This document shows, in pieces, positions 1 through 7,530 of a stretch of 34,784 bases of DNA. Both the position numbers and the translations under genes were made by a program. The stretch lies in the NCBI GenBank assembly GCA_016874935.1, contig VGSS01000019.1, positions 1-34,784 on the forward strand. Direction: 5' to 3'. The notes below the pieces were generated by a model. The model was not told the DNA's origin. It did not search any database and saw only the letters and a program-made list of their open reading frames with translations. The number at the start of each line of letters is the position of its first letter. Positions within the stretch are counted from its first letter, which is position 1. This DNA comes from Deltaproteobacteria bacterium. GTDB taxonomy: Bacteria > Desulfobacterota > BSN033 > UBA1163.

Positions 1-308
1 TAGGCTAAGGAAAGTGATGGAAGAGAAGATGAATACCATTTTTAGAATCTTACGTTCTCAAAAACCTATGGTCACGATACCTCTCTCTTCTTTTCTCTCG
101 GGTAACATTTATTAATGAGGCATCAGGTTATTTTAAAATTCTGTAAAAAAGATATCTTTAAATTCTCAATCAAATCTCCATAAGTGAACACTTTTTATAC
201 AGGCAAACCATATTTCTGAACAAATTTAAGTCGTTAAAGTCATGGAGCTGGGGGGGCTTGAAATAATGGGGGGAATGGGGATTAGTCGTTCGTTATTAAA
301 ATCATTCA
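1..308. other. Left-edge stretch with no confident gene
   Basis: A plus-strand frame is open from the window edge at base 2 to tandem stops at 113-118 (TAA TGA). It could be the last 37 codons of a gene cut by the edge, but I recognise nothing in it and chance is equally likely. The rest is A/T-rich, followed by three G-runs at 250-256, 268-273 and 277-280 that lie just downstream of the murJ stop. No tRNA, terminator or known repeat was seen. Confidence 0.3.
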
Positions 309-1883
309 CTATTGTTGTCTCCTTCTCCTCACCATCTTTAAAAGAAAGAGCATCTCTTCATTTTTCATTAAGTAAGAGCACGCCAGATATATTAAGAAGC
401 CGGTAAGAATCCCTCCACCGAGGAGAAAAATTTTCACCCCTTCGTTGCCTGAAATCGTCCAGTCTCCAAAGGAGCAGATGAAATAAGCCATGAGGCCCAT
501 AGGCAGGCTGCAGAAAAGAATTCGAAAAAGGGATCGTATGTTCCCCCCTATTTCCATCCCGCCCAATTTCGGATCCAACTTCCTGCACAGAAGGATCAAA
601 TTCAGAATCGATGAGAGGCTGGTGGCAAGGGCAAGGCCGGCATGCTTCAAAGGAGTGAAGAAGATAAAAGTGGCATTGAGAACAACATTGGCTATCAGGC
701 AGATGATTGCAATCTTAAGGGGCGTCCAGCTATCCTGAAGCGAATAAAAGGCAGGGACAAGGGTCCTCACCCCGGCAATCGCCCAGAGGCCAACCGAATA
801 GCATAATAGGGCTTTTGCCGTCATCACCGTTGCCTGGTAGTCAAAGAGACCTCTCTGGAAGAGGAGGTTGATAATGGGAGTCTTTAACGCGATCAACCCC
901 ACCATAGCAGGAATGCTGATAAAAGACGTAAGGCGGAAGGTGAAAGAGAGCGTCTTCTTCAACTCCTCCATCTTCCCCTGAGAGGCGAGTCCTGAAAGAC
1001 TCGGCAGGGAAGCCATCCCGATGGCGATGGCAAATATTCCCAATGGAAATTCTAACAACCGGTCTGCAAAAAAGAGATAGGAAACGCTCCCTCCGGGAAG
1101 AAAGGAGGCGAAGATCGTATCGATGAAGACATTGAGCTGATAGACCGCTGTTCCGATCAGGCCCGGCACCATCAAAGCGCCGATCCGCTTGATGGCAGGA
1201 TGCCCGAAATTAAAATTGAACCGGAAGGTGATCCCTTTCTGCCATAAAAAAGGAATCTGGAAGAGAAGCTGAATCACCCCTCCGGCAAGGACACCGACCG
1301 CAAGCGTCATGACCGGTTTTTGAAAGGAGTGATAGAAGAGAAAGACGGAAAGGATGATGGAGATATTAAGGAAGATGGGAGCGATGGCCGGAGCGAAAAA
1401 GTGTCGATAGGAGTTGAGAATACCCATGCAGAGGGCAAAGAGACCCATAAAGAAAAGATAGGGGAAGATGATCTGGTTGAGCGTGACGGTCATCTGAAAC
1501 TTTTCTGGAATTCTCGCAAATCCAGGGGCGATGATCTGAATGATAACCGGGGAAAAGAGGATGCCTAAGAGCGTGACCAGGAGTAGCGCCAGCCCCATCA
1601 GGGTGAAAGCGGTATGGGTTACCTCTCTAATCTCCTCTTCTGAGCGTTGACGGAGGTATTCGGTATAAACCGGGATGAAGGAGATGGTCAGGGACCCTTC
1701 TCCTACCAGTCGCCTCCAGAGATTGGGAATTCGGAAGGCAACGAAGAAGGCATCGGCCGCCATCCCTGCCCCAAAGAAATGGGCGATGACCATATCTCTA
1801 AAAAATCCAAGGATACGGCTGAGGAGAGTCCCCATCCCTATGGTGGAAGCCGCTTTTGCAATTTTATGATTCTCGGTCATCAT
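309..1883 (-). CDS. murJ: Lipid II flippase MurJ (MviN)
   Basis: The product is an integral inner-membrane MOP-superfamily protein that flips undecaprenyl-linked lipid II to the periplasmic face for peptidoglycan synthesis. At 524 aa it matches the usual length of about 510, and it is hydrophobic throughout, consistent with about 14 membrane helices. The N-terminus carries the family pattern SRILGFFRD (22-30) with the two conserved arginines at 23 and 29, then GAGMAADAF and PNLWRRLVGEGSLT (53-66). Two ATG codons stand in tandem at the start and no clear Shine-Dalgarno precedes them, so the start is 1883 or 1880. It is divergent from rpsT, with a REP-like element between them. MurJ next to rpsT is a familiar arrangement in proteobacteria. 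Confidence 0.95.
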   Translation of the reverse strand: MMTENHKIAKAASTIGMGTLLSRILGFFRDMVIAHFFGAGMAADAFFVAFRIPNLWRRLVGEGSLTISFIPVYTEYLRQRSEEEIREVTHTAFTLMGLALLLVTLLGILFSPVIIQIIAPGFARIPEKFQMTVTLNQIIFPYLFFMGLFALCMGILNSYRHFFAPAIAPIFLNISIILSVFLFYHSFQKPVMTLAVGVLAGGVIQLLFQIPFLWQKGITFRFNFNFGHPAIKRIGALMVPGLIGTAVYQLNVFIDTIFASFLPGGSVSYLFFADRLLEFPLGIFAIAIGMASLPSLSGLASQGKMEELKKTLSFTFRLTSFISIPAMVGLIALKTPIINLLFQRGLFDYQATVMTAKALLCYSVGLWAIAGVRTLVPAFYSLQDSWTPLKIAIICLIANVVLNATFIFFTPLKHAGLALATSLSSILNLILLCRKLDPKLGGMEIGGNIRSLFRILFCSLPMGLMAYFICSFGDWTISGNEGVKIFLLGGGILTGFLIYLACSYLMKNEEMLFLLKMVRRRRQQ

Positions 1884-1960
1884 AATCTAAAAATCAGAGT
1901 ATTAGTTTCAGTGTCAGTGGGTAGAATCTGCCAATAAACTAATGTTTTTTAAAAAAGCCT

Positions 1961-2064
1961 GTCATTCCGGCGAAAGCCGGAATCCAGCTCTTCTTATCCC
2001 GCCAAAGGCCAAACTGGATGCCCCCGTATCAAGCACGGGGCAGGCTCCTCAAGTCCGGCATGAC
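1961..2064. repeat. REP-like palindromic element, copy 1
   Basis: This 104-bp element contains nested palindromes: outer ends GTCATTCCGG and CCGGCATGAC, a hairpin TTCCGGCGAAAGCCGGAA, and an inner hairpin of CCCCGT with ACGGGG around a short loop. It matches the copy at 2471-2574 at about 97 of 104 positions, counted by eye. In this copy the middle hairpin (CCCGCC with GGCGGG in copy 2) is spoiled by substitutions. It lies between the divergent murJ and rpsT. Elements of this shape are typical substrates of RAYT transposases, and a RAYT stub is present at 30545-30745, but the link is inferred. Confidence 0.8.
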
Positions 2065-2100
2065 AGAAAAGGCATGTTACTGCACTGCATGTTACTGCAC

Positions 2101-2129
2101 TTGACACACGCTACCCTAAAATGTTAGAA
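2101..2129 (+). promoter_or_regulatory. Possible sigma-70 promoter for rpsT
   Basis: A perfect -35 hexamer TTGACA lies at 2101-2106. With a 17-bp spacer the -10 would be TTAGAA at 2124-2129, a poor match preceded by TG. It sits about 35 bp upstream of the rpsT start, just after REP copy 1. The weak -10 keeps this tentative. Confidence 0.35.
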
Positions 2130-2162
2130 AAATCAACAAGCTAAAAGAAAGGAGAGTCCATT

Positions 2163-2435
2163 TTGGCCATTCATCCATCAGCAATTAAAAGGGCAAAACA
2201 GAATGAGAAGAGGAGGGTTCGAAACCTCCATTTTGAATCGACGGTAAAGAGTTCGGTCAAGAAAGTCCGAGAAGCAATCGAAGAAAAGGATATTGAGGGC
2301 GCCAGGAAAGCCCTATTAAAGGCAATCCCACTCATTCAGAGAGGATGTTCAAAGGGCATCTTTCACAAAAACACCTCCGCAAGAAAGATCTCCAGGTTGA
2401 CCCAAGCCGTCAATAGCCCGAAACCTGCTAAGTAG
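2163..2435 (+). CDS. rpsT: 30S ribosomal protein S20
   Basis: This 90-aa, strongly basic protein begins MAIHPSAIKRAKQNEKRR, the classical S20 N-terminus, and ends rich in Ala, Lys and Pro. S20 is a primary binder of the 5' domain of 16S rRNA during small-subunit assembly. The start codon is TTG at 2163, supported by the Shine-Dalgarno AAAGGAGAG at 2148-2156 and by the conserved N-terminus; no in-frame ATG would give the conserved beginning. A weak start codon is common for S20. The gene stands alone, divergent from murJ and convergent with holA, with nearly identical REP-like elements on both sides. Confidence 0.96.
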   Translation: MAIHPSAIKRAKQNEKRRVRNLHFESTVKSSVKKVREAIEEKDIEGARKALLKAIPLIQRGCSKGIFHKNTSARKISRLTQAVNSPKPAK

Positions 2436-2470
2436 AGTCTGTCCATAAACTAAAGGTTTCCAGAAAGATC

Positions 2471-2574
2471 GTCATTCCGGCGAAAGCCGGAATCCAGTTC
2501 TTTCAATCCCGCCAAAGGCGGGACTGGATGCCCCCGTATCAAGCACGGGGCAGGCTCCTCAAGTCCGGCATGAC
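2471..2574. repeat. REP-like palindromic element, copy 2
   Basis: This is the second 104-bp copy of the element at 1961-2064 and has the same orientation. Here all internal hairpins are intact, including CCCGCC/GGCGGG around a short AAA loop. It occupies the convergent rpsT-holA junction. Its stems could also serve to end transcription or protect 3' ends, as known for REP elements, but no U-tract follows. Confidence 0.8.
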
Positions 2575-2628
2575 GGAAAAAGACATTTATAAACAGACTC
2601 TAAGCAATAAAAGTCAATGGGCAATAGG

Positions 2629-3669
2629 TCAAGTTAAAGAAGCCCGTTTTGTTTTGGGCCGGCAGAGGTCGATGACCAGCTTCTCCATCAGAAGATTCTT
2701 CGGCCCTCGCCCCGTTTTAATGGCTAAATCTGTCTGGTGACACTTCAATATCCCTTCTCGCAAAGAGGTCTCCGAGAAGTTCCTCCCCTGCTCCATCAGC
2801 TTCTTCACATTCCAGGCCTGCATCCGGAGCGCTTTTGCCATCTCGTCAAGGTTTTTTCGGCTGGAGGTCGTCTCCTTCACCCTCCAGATATTCCAGTAGT
2901 GCTTTGACATCATGCCTAGGAGAAGAGGAACAGGATCGTCCTTCCTCTTCGGGGGCGGTTCTTCTTTCTTGAAGGGAATGGCCTTCGATTCCAATGCCTT
3001 TTCCAGGATGGTCAATGCCTTCTCCAGATTCTGCCGGCCGATCGCATCGGTTAAATCAAAAACCGTGCTGACCTTCACCTCTGAAGTGATCCCCTCCACA
3101 TCAGAAAGTTCAATCTTTTTCTTGTTTCCGACGCTTAAAAAGATCTTCTCCAATCCATTATCAAGATCCTGGAGGCGATCTCCTATAACTTCGACGAGAT
3201 AGCCGGCCGCCTCTTCAGAGATAAACTTCCCCTTCTCCTCCATTCTCTTTCTGATCCAGGAGACAAGCCCCCTGCCCTTCAGCCGGGGATATTCGTTCAC
3301 TCTCCCGATCTTCTCTATCTCTTTCTGGTATCTTTTCCATGGTCCCGGAGTCTGGCCACACATGACCAAGCAGGTGGAGGGAGAAGGGTCCCGGATATAC
3401 GGGAGGAACGCCTCTATATTCTCATCATCGAATTGATCCGCCTTTCGGACAAGAACAAACCGATATGGAGAAAACATCGGAAGAGTTTGGGCTGCTTGGA
3501 CGATCTCTTGTCCGCTGTGCTCCTCTCCGTTGAAGAGATGAAGATTGAACCCCCTCTCCTTCACAGAAAGGGTCTGGTTCATCAATCTCCGGATCTCTTC
3601 CTCGATGAGGTAATCCTCTGAACCATAAAGGAAATAGATAGGAAAGGTTTCTGCCTTTAGCCTCGTCAT
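2629..3669 (-). CDS. holA: DNA polymerase III subunit delta
   Basis: The product is the delta subunit of the clamp loader, which opens the beta sliding clamp at the replication fork. The 346-aa protein fits the usual length of about 340. The N-terminus has FLYGSEDYLIEEEI (about 14-27), the family's degenerate nucleotide-fold start without a working Walker A. The C-terminal collar domain ends in TDLAIKTGRGPKNLLMEKL, typical of HolA. The ATG start at 3669 has only a weak upstream GGT-rich signal. In many proteobacteria holA directly follows lptE; here the two are separated by the EF-P group and a methyltransferase gene. Its 3' end converges on rpsT. Confidence 0.92.
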   Translation of the reverse strand: MTRLKAETFPIYFLYGSEDYLIEEEIRRLMNQTLSVKERGFNLHLFNGEEHSGQEIVQAAQTLPMFSPYRFVLVRKADQFDDENIEAFLPYIRDPSPSTCLVMCGQTPGPWKRYQKEIEKIGRVNEYPRLKGRGLVSWIRKRMEEKGKFISEEAAGYLVEVIGDRLQDLDNGLEKIFLSVGNKKKIELSDVEGITSEVKVSTVFDLTDAIGRQNLEKALTILEKALESKAIPFKKEEPPPKRKDDPVPLLLGMMSKHYWNIWRVKETTSSRKNLDEMAKALRMQAWNVKKLMEQGRNFSETSLREGILKCHQTDLAIKTGRGPKNLLMEKLVIDLCRPKTKRASLT

Positions 3670-3710
3670 AAATTAATTTTTTACCTTATTTCCCGACCGT
3701 ATCGCAATAA

Positions 3711-3872
3711 GTTAAATTCCAATAACCAAATCTCAATTTCCAAACAATAACCAATAACCAATGAACCAATGACCAATGTTCGAAATAGAAATGCATATCA
3801 TTAGCGATGTATTTTGAATTTTGGTGATTGGAATTTGGTTATTATTTGATTATTGGTGCTTGGTGTTTGCTT
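3711..3872. repeat. A/T-rich fold-back repeat with 7-bp units
   Basis: The left part (3711-3780) is built from variants of CAATAAC, such as CAATAACCAATAACC at 3745-3759 and CAATGACCAATG further on. The right part (about 3815-3866) contains complementary forms such as GGAATTTGGTTATT and GATTATTGGT, so the whole can fold into a long imperfect hairpin. The right arm runs into the 3' end of the methyltransferase gene and encodes its last residues. Similar composition recurs in other gaps of this window. Confidence 0.65.
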
Positions 3873-5027
3873 TTTCTGGCTTCCTTCATAGAGATCATAC
3901 TCCAAGAGCCTGCATTCGATATTGGAATTGTAAAAGGAGATCCTTCTTTTTGTCCTCAATCCCACGCGTTTGGCAAGGTCGAGATTGCCGGTAAAAATAT
4001 ATCCACGGTATCCCTGGCATCGCTTCTTTAAAAAATCTCCGATCCCCTTGTAGATCTCCCTCAATGCCTCCCTCTCACCCATCCGTTCCCCATATTCGGG
4101 ATTGAGGATTACGACACCCTCTCCATTGGGGACAGGGGTCTCTCCATATTGACAGATCCCGAAGTCAATCCACCGTTCCACCCCGGCGGTCTGTGCATTC
4201 TTCTTCGCTCCCTGGACGGCCTCTCCGCTCATATCCGTGGCAATAATCTTTCCATTGATCGCATCCCTCCCTGTCGCTCTTGCCTTGCGCCGTATCTCCT
4301 TCCAGGAGGATTCATCAAACCCCTTCAGGTGCATAAAACCAAAATTACTTCTCAACAGTCCCGGCGGCCTCCCAAGGCCAATCAACGCCGCCTCGATTGC
4401 AAGCGTCCCGCTCCCGCACATGGGGTTGATAAAGTTGCCATTTCCCCTCCAGCCGGTCGCCAGGACCACCCCTGCGGCCAGTGTCTCCTGCATGGGCGCC
4501 TTCAGTGGAATTTTCCGATACCCCCTTCTCGAAAGGGGCTCGCCGGAGGTGTCGACAAACAGCGAACCCGTCTCATTCTTCCAGAATAGATGAACGACCG
4601 TTCGATCTCTTTCCGACCCCGAATCCGGTCGCCGCCCGCGCACACTTTTTATTCGGTCCACAATGGCGTCTTTGATTTTCACATTGGCAAACCGTGTATC
4701 CTTAATGGTCGGGTTATCCACAGTCGAAGTCACGCAGAGGTAACCCTCTTCCTGGATCAAATCCTCCCATTTCATCGCAGACACCTCTCTATAAAGCTCG
4801 TCAGGATCTCTTGCTTTAAACCGCTCCAGAAAGAAAAGGATGCGATGCCCTGTCCGGACAAAAAGGTTCAATCTCATGGCGTCATCCATGCTCCCCTCTG
4901 TTTCGACGCTGGCAATACCTTCGGAGAGGACCGGGAATTCGAGTAAACAGAGCTCTTCCTCCAAAAAAGGAACGATGCCCTTGGCGCAGGTGATGACGAT
5001 TCTGCTTTTTCTTCCCCAGACATCCAT
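3801..5027 (-). CDS. THUMP-domain RNA methyltransferase (RlmL/YpsC group)
   Basis: The product is a class I SAM-dependent methyltransferase that probably makes m2G in rRNA or tRNA. An N-terminal ferredoxin-like and THUMP region (about 1-160) is followed by a Rossmann methyltransferase domain with the SAM motif NPMCGSGT (201-208). The catalytic motif, normally N-P-P-Y, reads NPEYGER at 309-315, so the second proline is replaced by glutamate. The last 23 residues (386-408) are encoded by the fold-back repeat and look like an unrelated tail; family members end near YDLYEGS. The ATG at 5027 has an upstream GAGGCG. The gene is divergent from epmB, with about 100 bp between starts. The exact target base cannot be read from the sequence. 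Confidence 0.85.
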   Translation of the reverse strand: MDVWGRKSRIVITCAKGIVPFLEEELCLLEFPVLSEGIASVETEGSMDDAMRLNLFVRTGHRILFFLERFKARDPDELYREVSAMKWEDLIQEEGYLCVTSTVDNPTIKDTRFANVKIKDAIVDRIKSVRGRRPDSGSERDRTVVHLFWKNETGSLFVDTSGEPLSRRGYRKIPLKAPMQETLAAGVVLATGWRGNGNFINPMCGSGTLAIEAALIGLGRPPGLLRSNFGFMHLKGFDESSWKEIRRKARATGRDAINGKIIATDMSGEAVQGAKKNAQTAGVERWIDFGICQYGETPVPNGEGVVILNPEYGERMGEREALREIYKGIGDFLKKRCQGYRGYIFTGNLDLAKRVGLRTKRRISFYNSNIECRLLEYDLYEGSQKKQTPSTNNQIITKFQSPKFKIHR

Positions 5028-5126
5028 AATCGCCTCGTGCCTATAATATCATATTCGTCATCCAATTGCCTCCCCTTTTTGCGTTCTGTCTTGAGAAGAG
5101 GTAAAATATTCCTTGAGGGAAAAAGA

Positions 5127-6173
5127 ATGGAACGCTGGCAAAGAGCGCTCTCCGAGAGCATCGCTTCTCTAAGTGAACTGGCCCGTTATATTCCAATAGA
5201 CCCTAAATTACTCGGGCCTGTTGTGGCACGCTATCCCCTCCGGATCACCCGCTACTATTTAAGCCTCATCCGGGAGAGGGACGATCCGATCGGGCGGCAG
5301 TGCATACCTGACCGGTGTGAATTGGAACAGGATGACCTTTCCATCGATCCTCTCAATGAAGGAGGGCTCACCCCTGTGCCAGGGCTGATCCACCGTTACC
5401 CCGACCGGGCCGTCCTACTGGTCTCTTCCGTCTGTCCGACCCTGTGCCGGTTCTGCACGAGAAAAAACAGGACGGGAGAAGATGGGAGTTTAATAAATCA
5501 GAACTCATTGGAAGCTGCTCTGGAGTATATCGAAAGAAGACCTGCCATCCGGGATGTCATACTCTCAGGCGGCGATCCCCTGCTGCTGACCGACAATGAA
5601 CTGGAAAAGATCCTCATCAGGCTTCGTAAAATCCCCCATCTTGAGATTCTCAGGCTCCATACCCGCGCCCCTGTCACACTGCCTGACCGCATCACCTCCC
5701 GGCTCTGCCGGATATTGAAACGATATCACCCTCTCTACGTCAATACCCAATTCAATCATCCCCTGGAAATCACGCCTGAGTCGACAAAATCCTGTGCTAT
5801 GTTAGCGGATGCGGGCATCCCGCTCGGAAATCAGACCGTCCTGCTCAAAGGGGTCAATGATGATCCGGGAATGATGAAACAACTGATGCAGAAACTCCTG
5901 ACCATCAGGGTTCGTCCTTATTACATCCATCAGATGGACCTGGTAAAAGGAACAGGCCATTTTCGCACTCCTGTTCAGAAAGGATTAACCATTATGGCGG
6001 GATTAAGGGGGCACACCTCGGGCATGGCAACCCCTTCCTATGTCATCGACCTGCCCGGAGGCAAGGGAAAAGTCGCCCTCCTCCCCGAGGATGTAAGGAG
6101 GCAGGGGCAGACGTTCTTTCTGCGTAACTATCTGGGTGAGATCACCGAATATGCGGATAGCAAAGAGGAATAA
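5127..6173 (+). CDS. epmB: EF-P (R)-beta-lysine-forming radical SAM aminomutase EpmB
   Basis: This KamA-family radical SAM enzyme would convert L-alpha-lysine to (R)-beta-lysine, the substrate that EpmA attaches to EF-P. The 4Fe-4S motif CPTLCRFC is at 103-110 (cysteines 103, 107, 110), and the C-terminal DLPGGKGK region matches the PLP-lysine site of lysine aminomutases. At 348 aa it has EpmB size rather than that of longer catabolic lysine 2,3-aminomutases. I chose the ATG at 5127 because GAGGGA lies just upstream and MERWQRALSESI begins like EpmB; the frame is open 30 codons further up. It is on the opposite strand to epmA and efp and converges on epmA. The EF-P assignment rests on this context. 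Confidence 0.9.
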   Translation: MERWQRALSESIASLSELARYIPIDPKLLGPVVARYPLRITRYYLSLIRERDDPIGRQCIPDRCELEQDDLSIDPLNEGGLTPVPGLIHRYPDRAVLLVSSVCPTLCRFCTRKNRTGEDGSLINQNSLEAALEYIERRPAIRDVILSGGDPLLLTDNELEKILIRLRKIPHLEILRLHTRAPVTLPDRITSRLCRILKRYHPLYVNTQFNHPLEITPESTKSCAMLADAGIPLGNQTVLLKGVNDDPGMMKQLMQKLLTIRVRPYYIHQMDLVKGTGHFRTPVQKGLTIMAGLRGHTSGMATPSYVIDLPGGKGKVALLPEDVRRQGQTFFLRNYLGEITEYADSKEE

Positions 6174-6176
6174 ATT

Positions 6177-6342
6177 GCTAACCAAAAATATTTGAAATTT
6201 TACAGACTTGTCATCCTGAACTCGTTGATTCACATTCGTTCATCACTTCGTGACAGGATCTCACCCTTTGGACAAAACGAGATGCTGAACCAAGTTCAGC
6301 ATGACACCATTTGTTTTCAAGTGTTAGAGATAAATTCTCAGA
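6177..6342. repeat. Dispersed ~165-bp intergenic repeat, copy 1
   Basis: The sequence from GCTAACCAAAAATATTTG to about 6342 matches 19571-19736 over its length with scattered substitutions. It includes the complementary blocks TCATCCTGAAC and GTTCAGCATGA, so each copy is also an imperfect palindrome (TGTCATCCTGAACT to AAGTTCAGCATGACA). It starts 4 bases after the epmB stop and fills most of the convergent epmB-epmA gap. No coding capacity is apparent. Short patches downstream up to 6403 are A/T-rich without recognisable features. Confidence 0.75.
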
Positions 6343-6403
6343 CTTTAATGTGTAAGAATCTAATGGTTAAATGCTAATTTAACATTTTGCATTGATCACT
6401 TCT

Positions 6404-7348
6404 TTAAAGTTCTTCAGGGGTAAAAGCCACGACTTCATCGATCTTTGTGGCATTCAATAATACCATCGCCAGCCGGTCCACTCCCAGCGCGATTCCCGCA
6501 GAGGGTGGCATTACGTCCAGTTCGGCTAAAAACTTTTCTGGTATTGGATAAATCTCTTTTCCTAACGATCGGCGGATATCAATCTCTGACTCAAAGACTT
6601 TCCGTTGCTCCTCCGCATCAACCAATTCTGAGAACGCATTGGCGATCTCCAGGCCTCCCAGATAGAGCTCAAAACGTTCTGCTACGGTGGGGTCATCTCT
6701 CTTTAAGCGCGCCAAAGACCTGCGTTCAGGAGGATAATCATAAAGAAAGGTGGGTTTTCCGATTCCGAGCCTGGGTTCGATATCCCGAACCATGACTTCA
6801 TCGAAAAGGTCCTGCCTGAGAGCCTCCTTCGCTGAAATCTTCGCATATTGATGAAACGCCTCTTCCACAGTCATCTTCTCCCACGGAGACGCAAGAGAAA
6901 TCCTATGGCCACGAAAAGTCACACACTCTCTCTGTCCGATTCCAACCGCCAGGCTTTGAATCAATGCTTCACACTCGTCCATGAGAGCCAGATAGTCGCT
7001 CCTCACCCGATACCATTCCAGAAGGGTGAACTCAGGGATGTGCTGACTTCCTCTCTCCCCCTCTCTCCAGCAACGGCAGATCTGAAAGATCTTCTCATAG
7101 CCGGCGGCGAGCATTCGCTTCATACAGAGTTCCGGAGAGGCATGAAGAAACCATCTGCCTGAGGGGACGGCATCGACATGGGATTCAGGGGCGGGAGCTG
7201 GAATGCGATGAGGGGTCTCCACTTCGAGGTAGCCCCTATCGCTGAAGAACTGTCTTGCCTTCCGTATGATTCTTGCCCTCTGCTCAAGGGCGGCCTTTCG
7301 CCTGGCCAATGGCCAGTTCTTTGGGTAGGAGCAATTTAAATGGTCCAC
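6404..7348 (-). CDS. epmA: EF-P lysyltransferase EpmA (GenX/PoxA)
   Basis: EpmA is a stand-alone class II lysyl-tRNA synthetase catalytic domain without the anticodon-binding part. It activates (R)-beta-lysine and joins it to a lysine of EF-P. The 314-aa length fits (about 325 in E. coli). Motif 2 is visible as FQICRCWREGERG followed by HIPEFTLLEWYR, and motif 3 as GIALGVDRLAMVLL near the C-terminus. The start is GTG at 7348: an in-frame TGA lies five codons upstream and no other good start exists, though no Shine-Dalgarno is evident. It lies downstream of efp on the same strand and converges with epmB. Confidence 0.92.
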   Translation of the reverse strand: MDHLNCSYPKNWPLARRKAALEQRARIIRKARQFFSDRGYLEVETPHRIPAPAPESHVDAVPSGRWFLHASPELCMKRMLAAGYEKIFQICRCWREGERGSQHIPEFTLLEWYRVRSDYLALMDECEALIQSLAVGIGQRECVTFRGHRISLASPWEKMTVEEAFHQYAKISAKEALRQDLFDEVMVRDIEPRLGIGKPTFLYDYPPERRSLARLKRDDPTVAERFELYLGGLEIANAFSELVDAEEQRKVFESEIDIRRSLGKEIYPIPEKFLAELDVMPPSAGIALGVDRLAMVLLNATKIDEVVAFTPEEL

Positions 7349-7406
7349 AGATGAAGATAACTCTCACTGTTTTGGCAATAGAGGAATGGGTTAAGGTTAC
7401 GGTGAC

Positions 7407-7490
7407 GAAGCCCGTATCGTATTGCGGTAAAGGTTACGTTTAAACAATAAACCACGAAAGACGTAACCTGTTATGAACGAAACGGGCCTC
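7407..7490. repeat. Nested palindrome between efp and epmA
   Basis: Two nested inverted repeats are visible: an outer pair GAAGCCCGT (7407-7415) with ACGGGCCTC (7482-7490), one mismatch, and a perfect inner pair GGTTACGT (7432-7439) with ACGTAACC (7461-7468). The transcript from efp towards epmA could fold here into a two-tier hairpin. No run of T follows on either strand, so a simple intrinsic terminator is unlikely. It may be a mobile palindromic element or a structure separating efp and epmA expression. Confidence 0.5.
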
Positions 7491-7530
7491 ATGACCCTTG
7501 CCGAAAGACGTAGTTTGATTTTCTACTTTC

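Noticed and set aside
1-12. Similarity of the left edge (TAGGCTAAGGAAAG) to a word within the IS near 33499
   Set aside because: Only about 13 of 14 bases match, with no further identity, so it does not show that the left edge is another IS copy.
1942-2127. Small plus-strand frames across both REP-like elements (also 2528-2740)
   Set aside because: They consist mostly of repeat DNA and end in or overlap other features; the similar protein text is a result of the repeated DNA.
5079-5107. Promoter for epmB: TTGCGT, 17 bp, TAAAAT
   Set aside because: The start of transcription would fall on the ribosome-binding site, and the -35 is poor.
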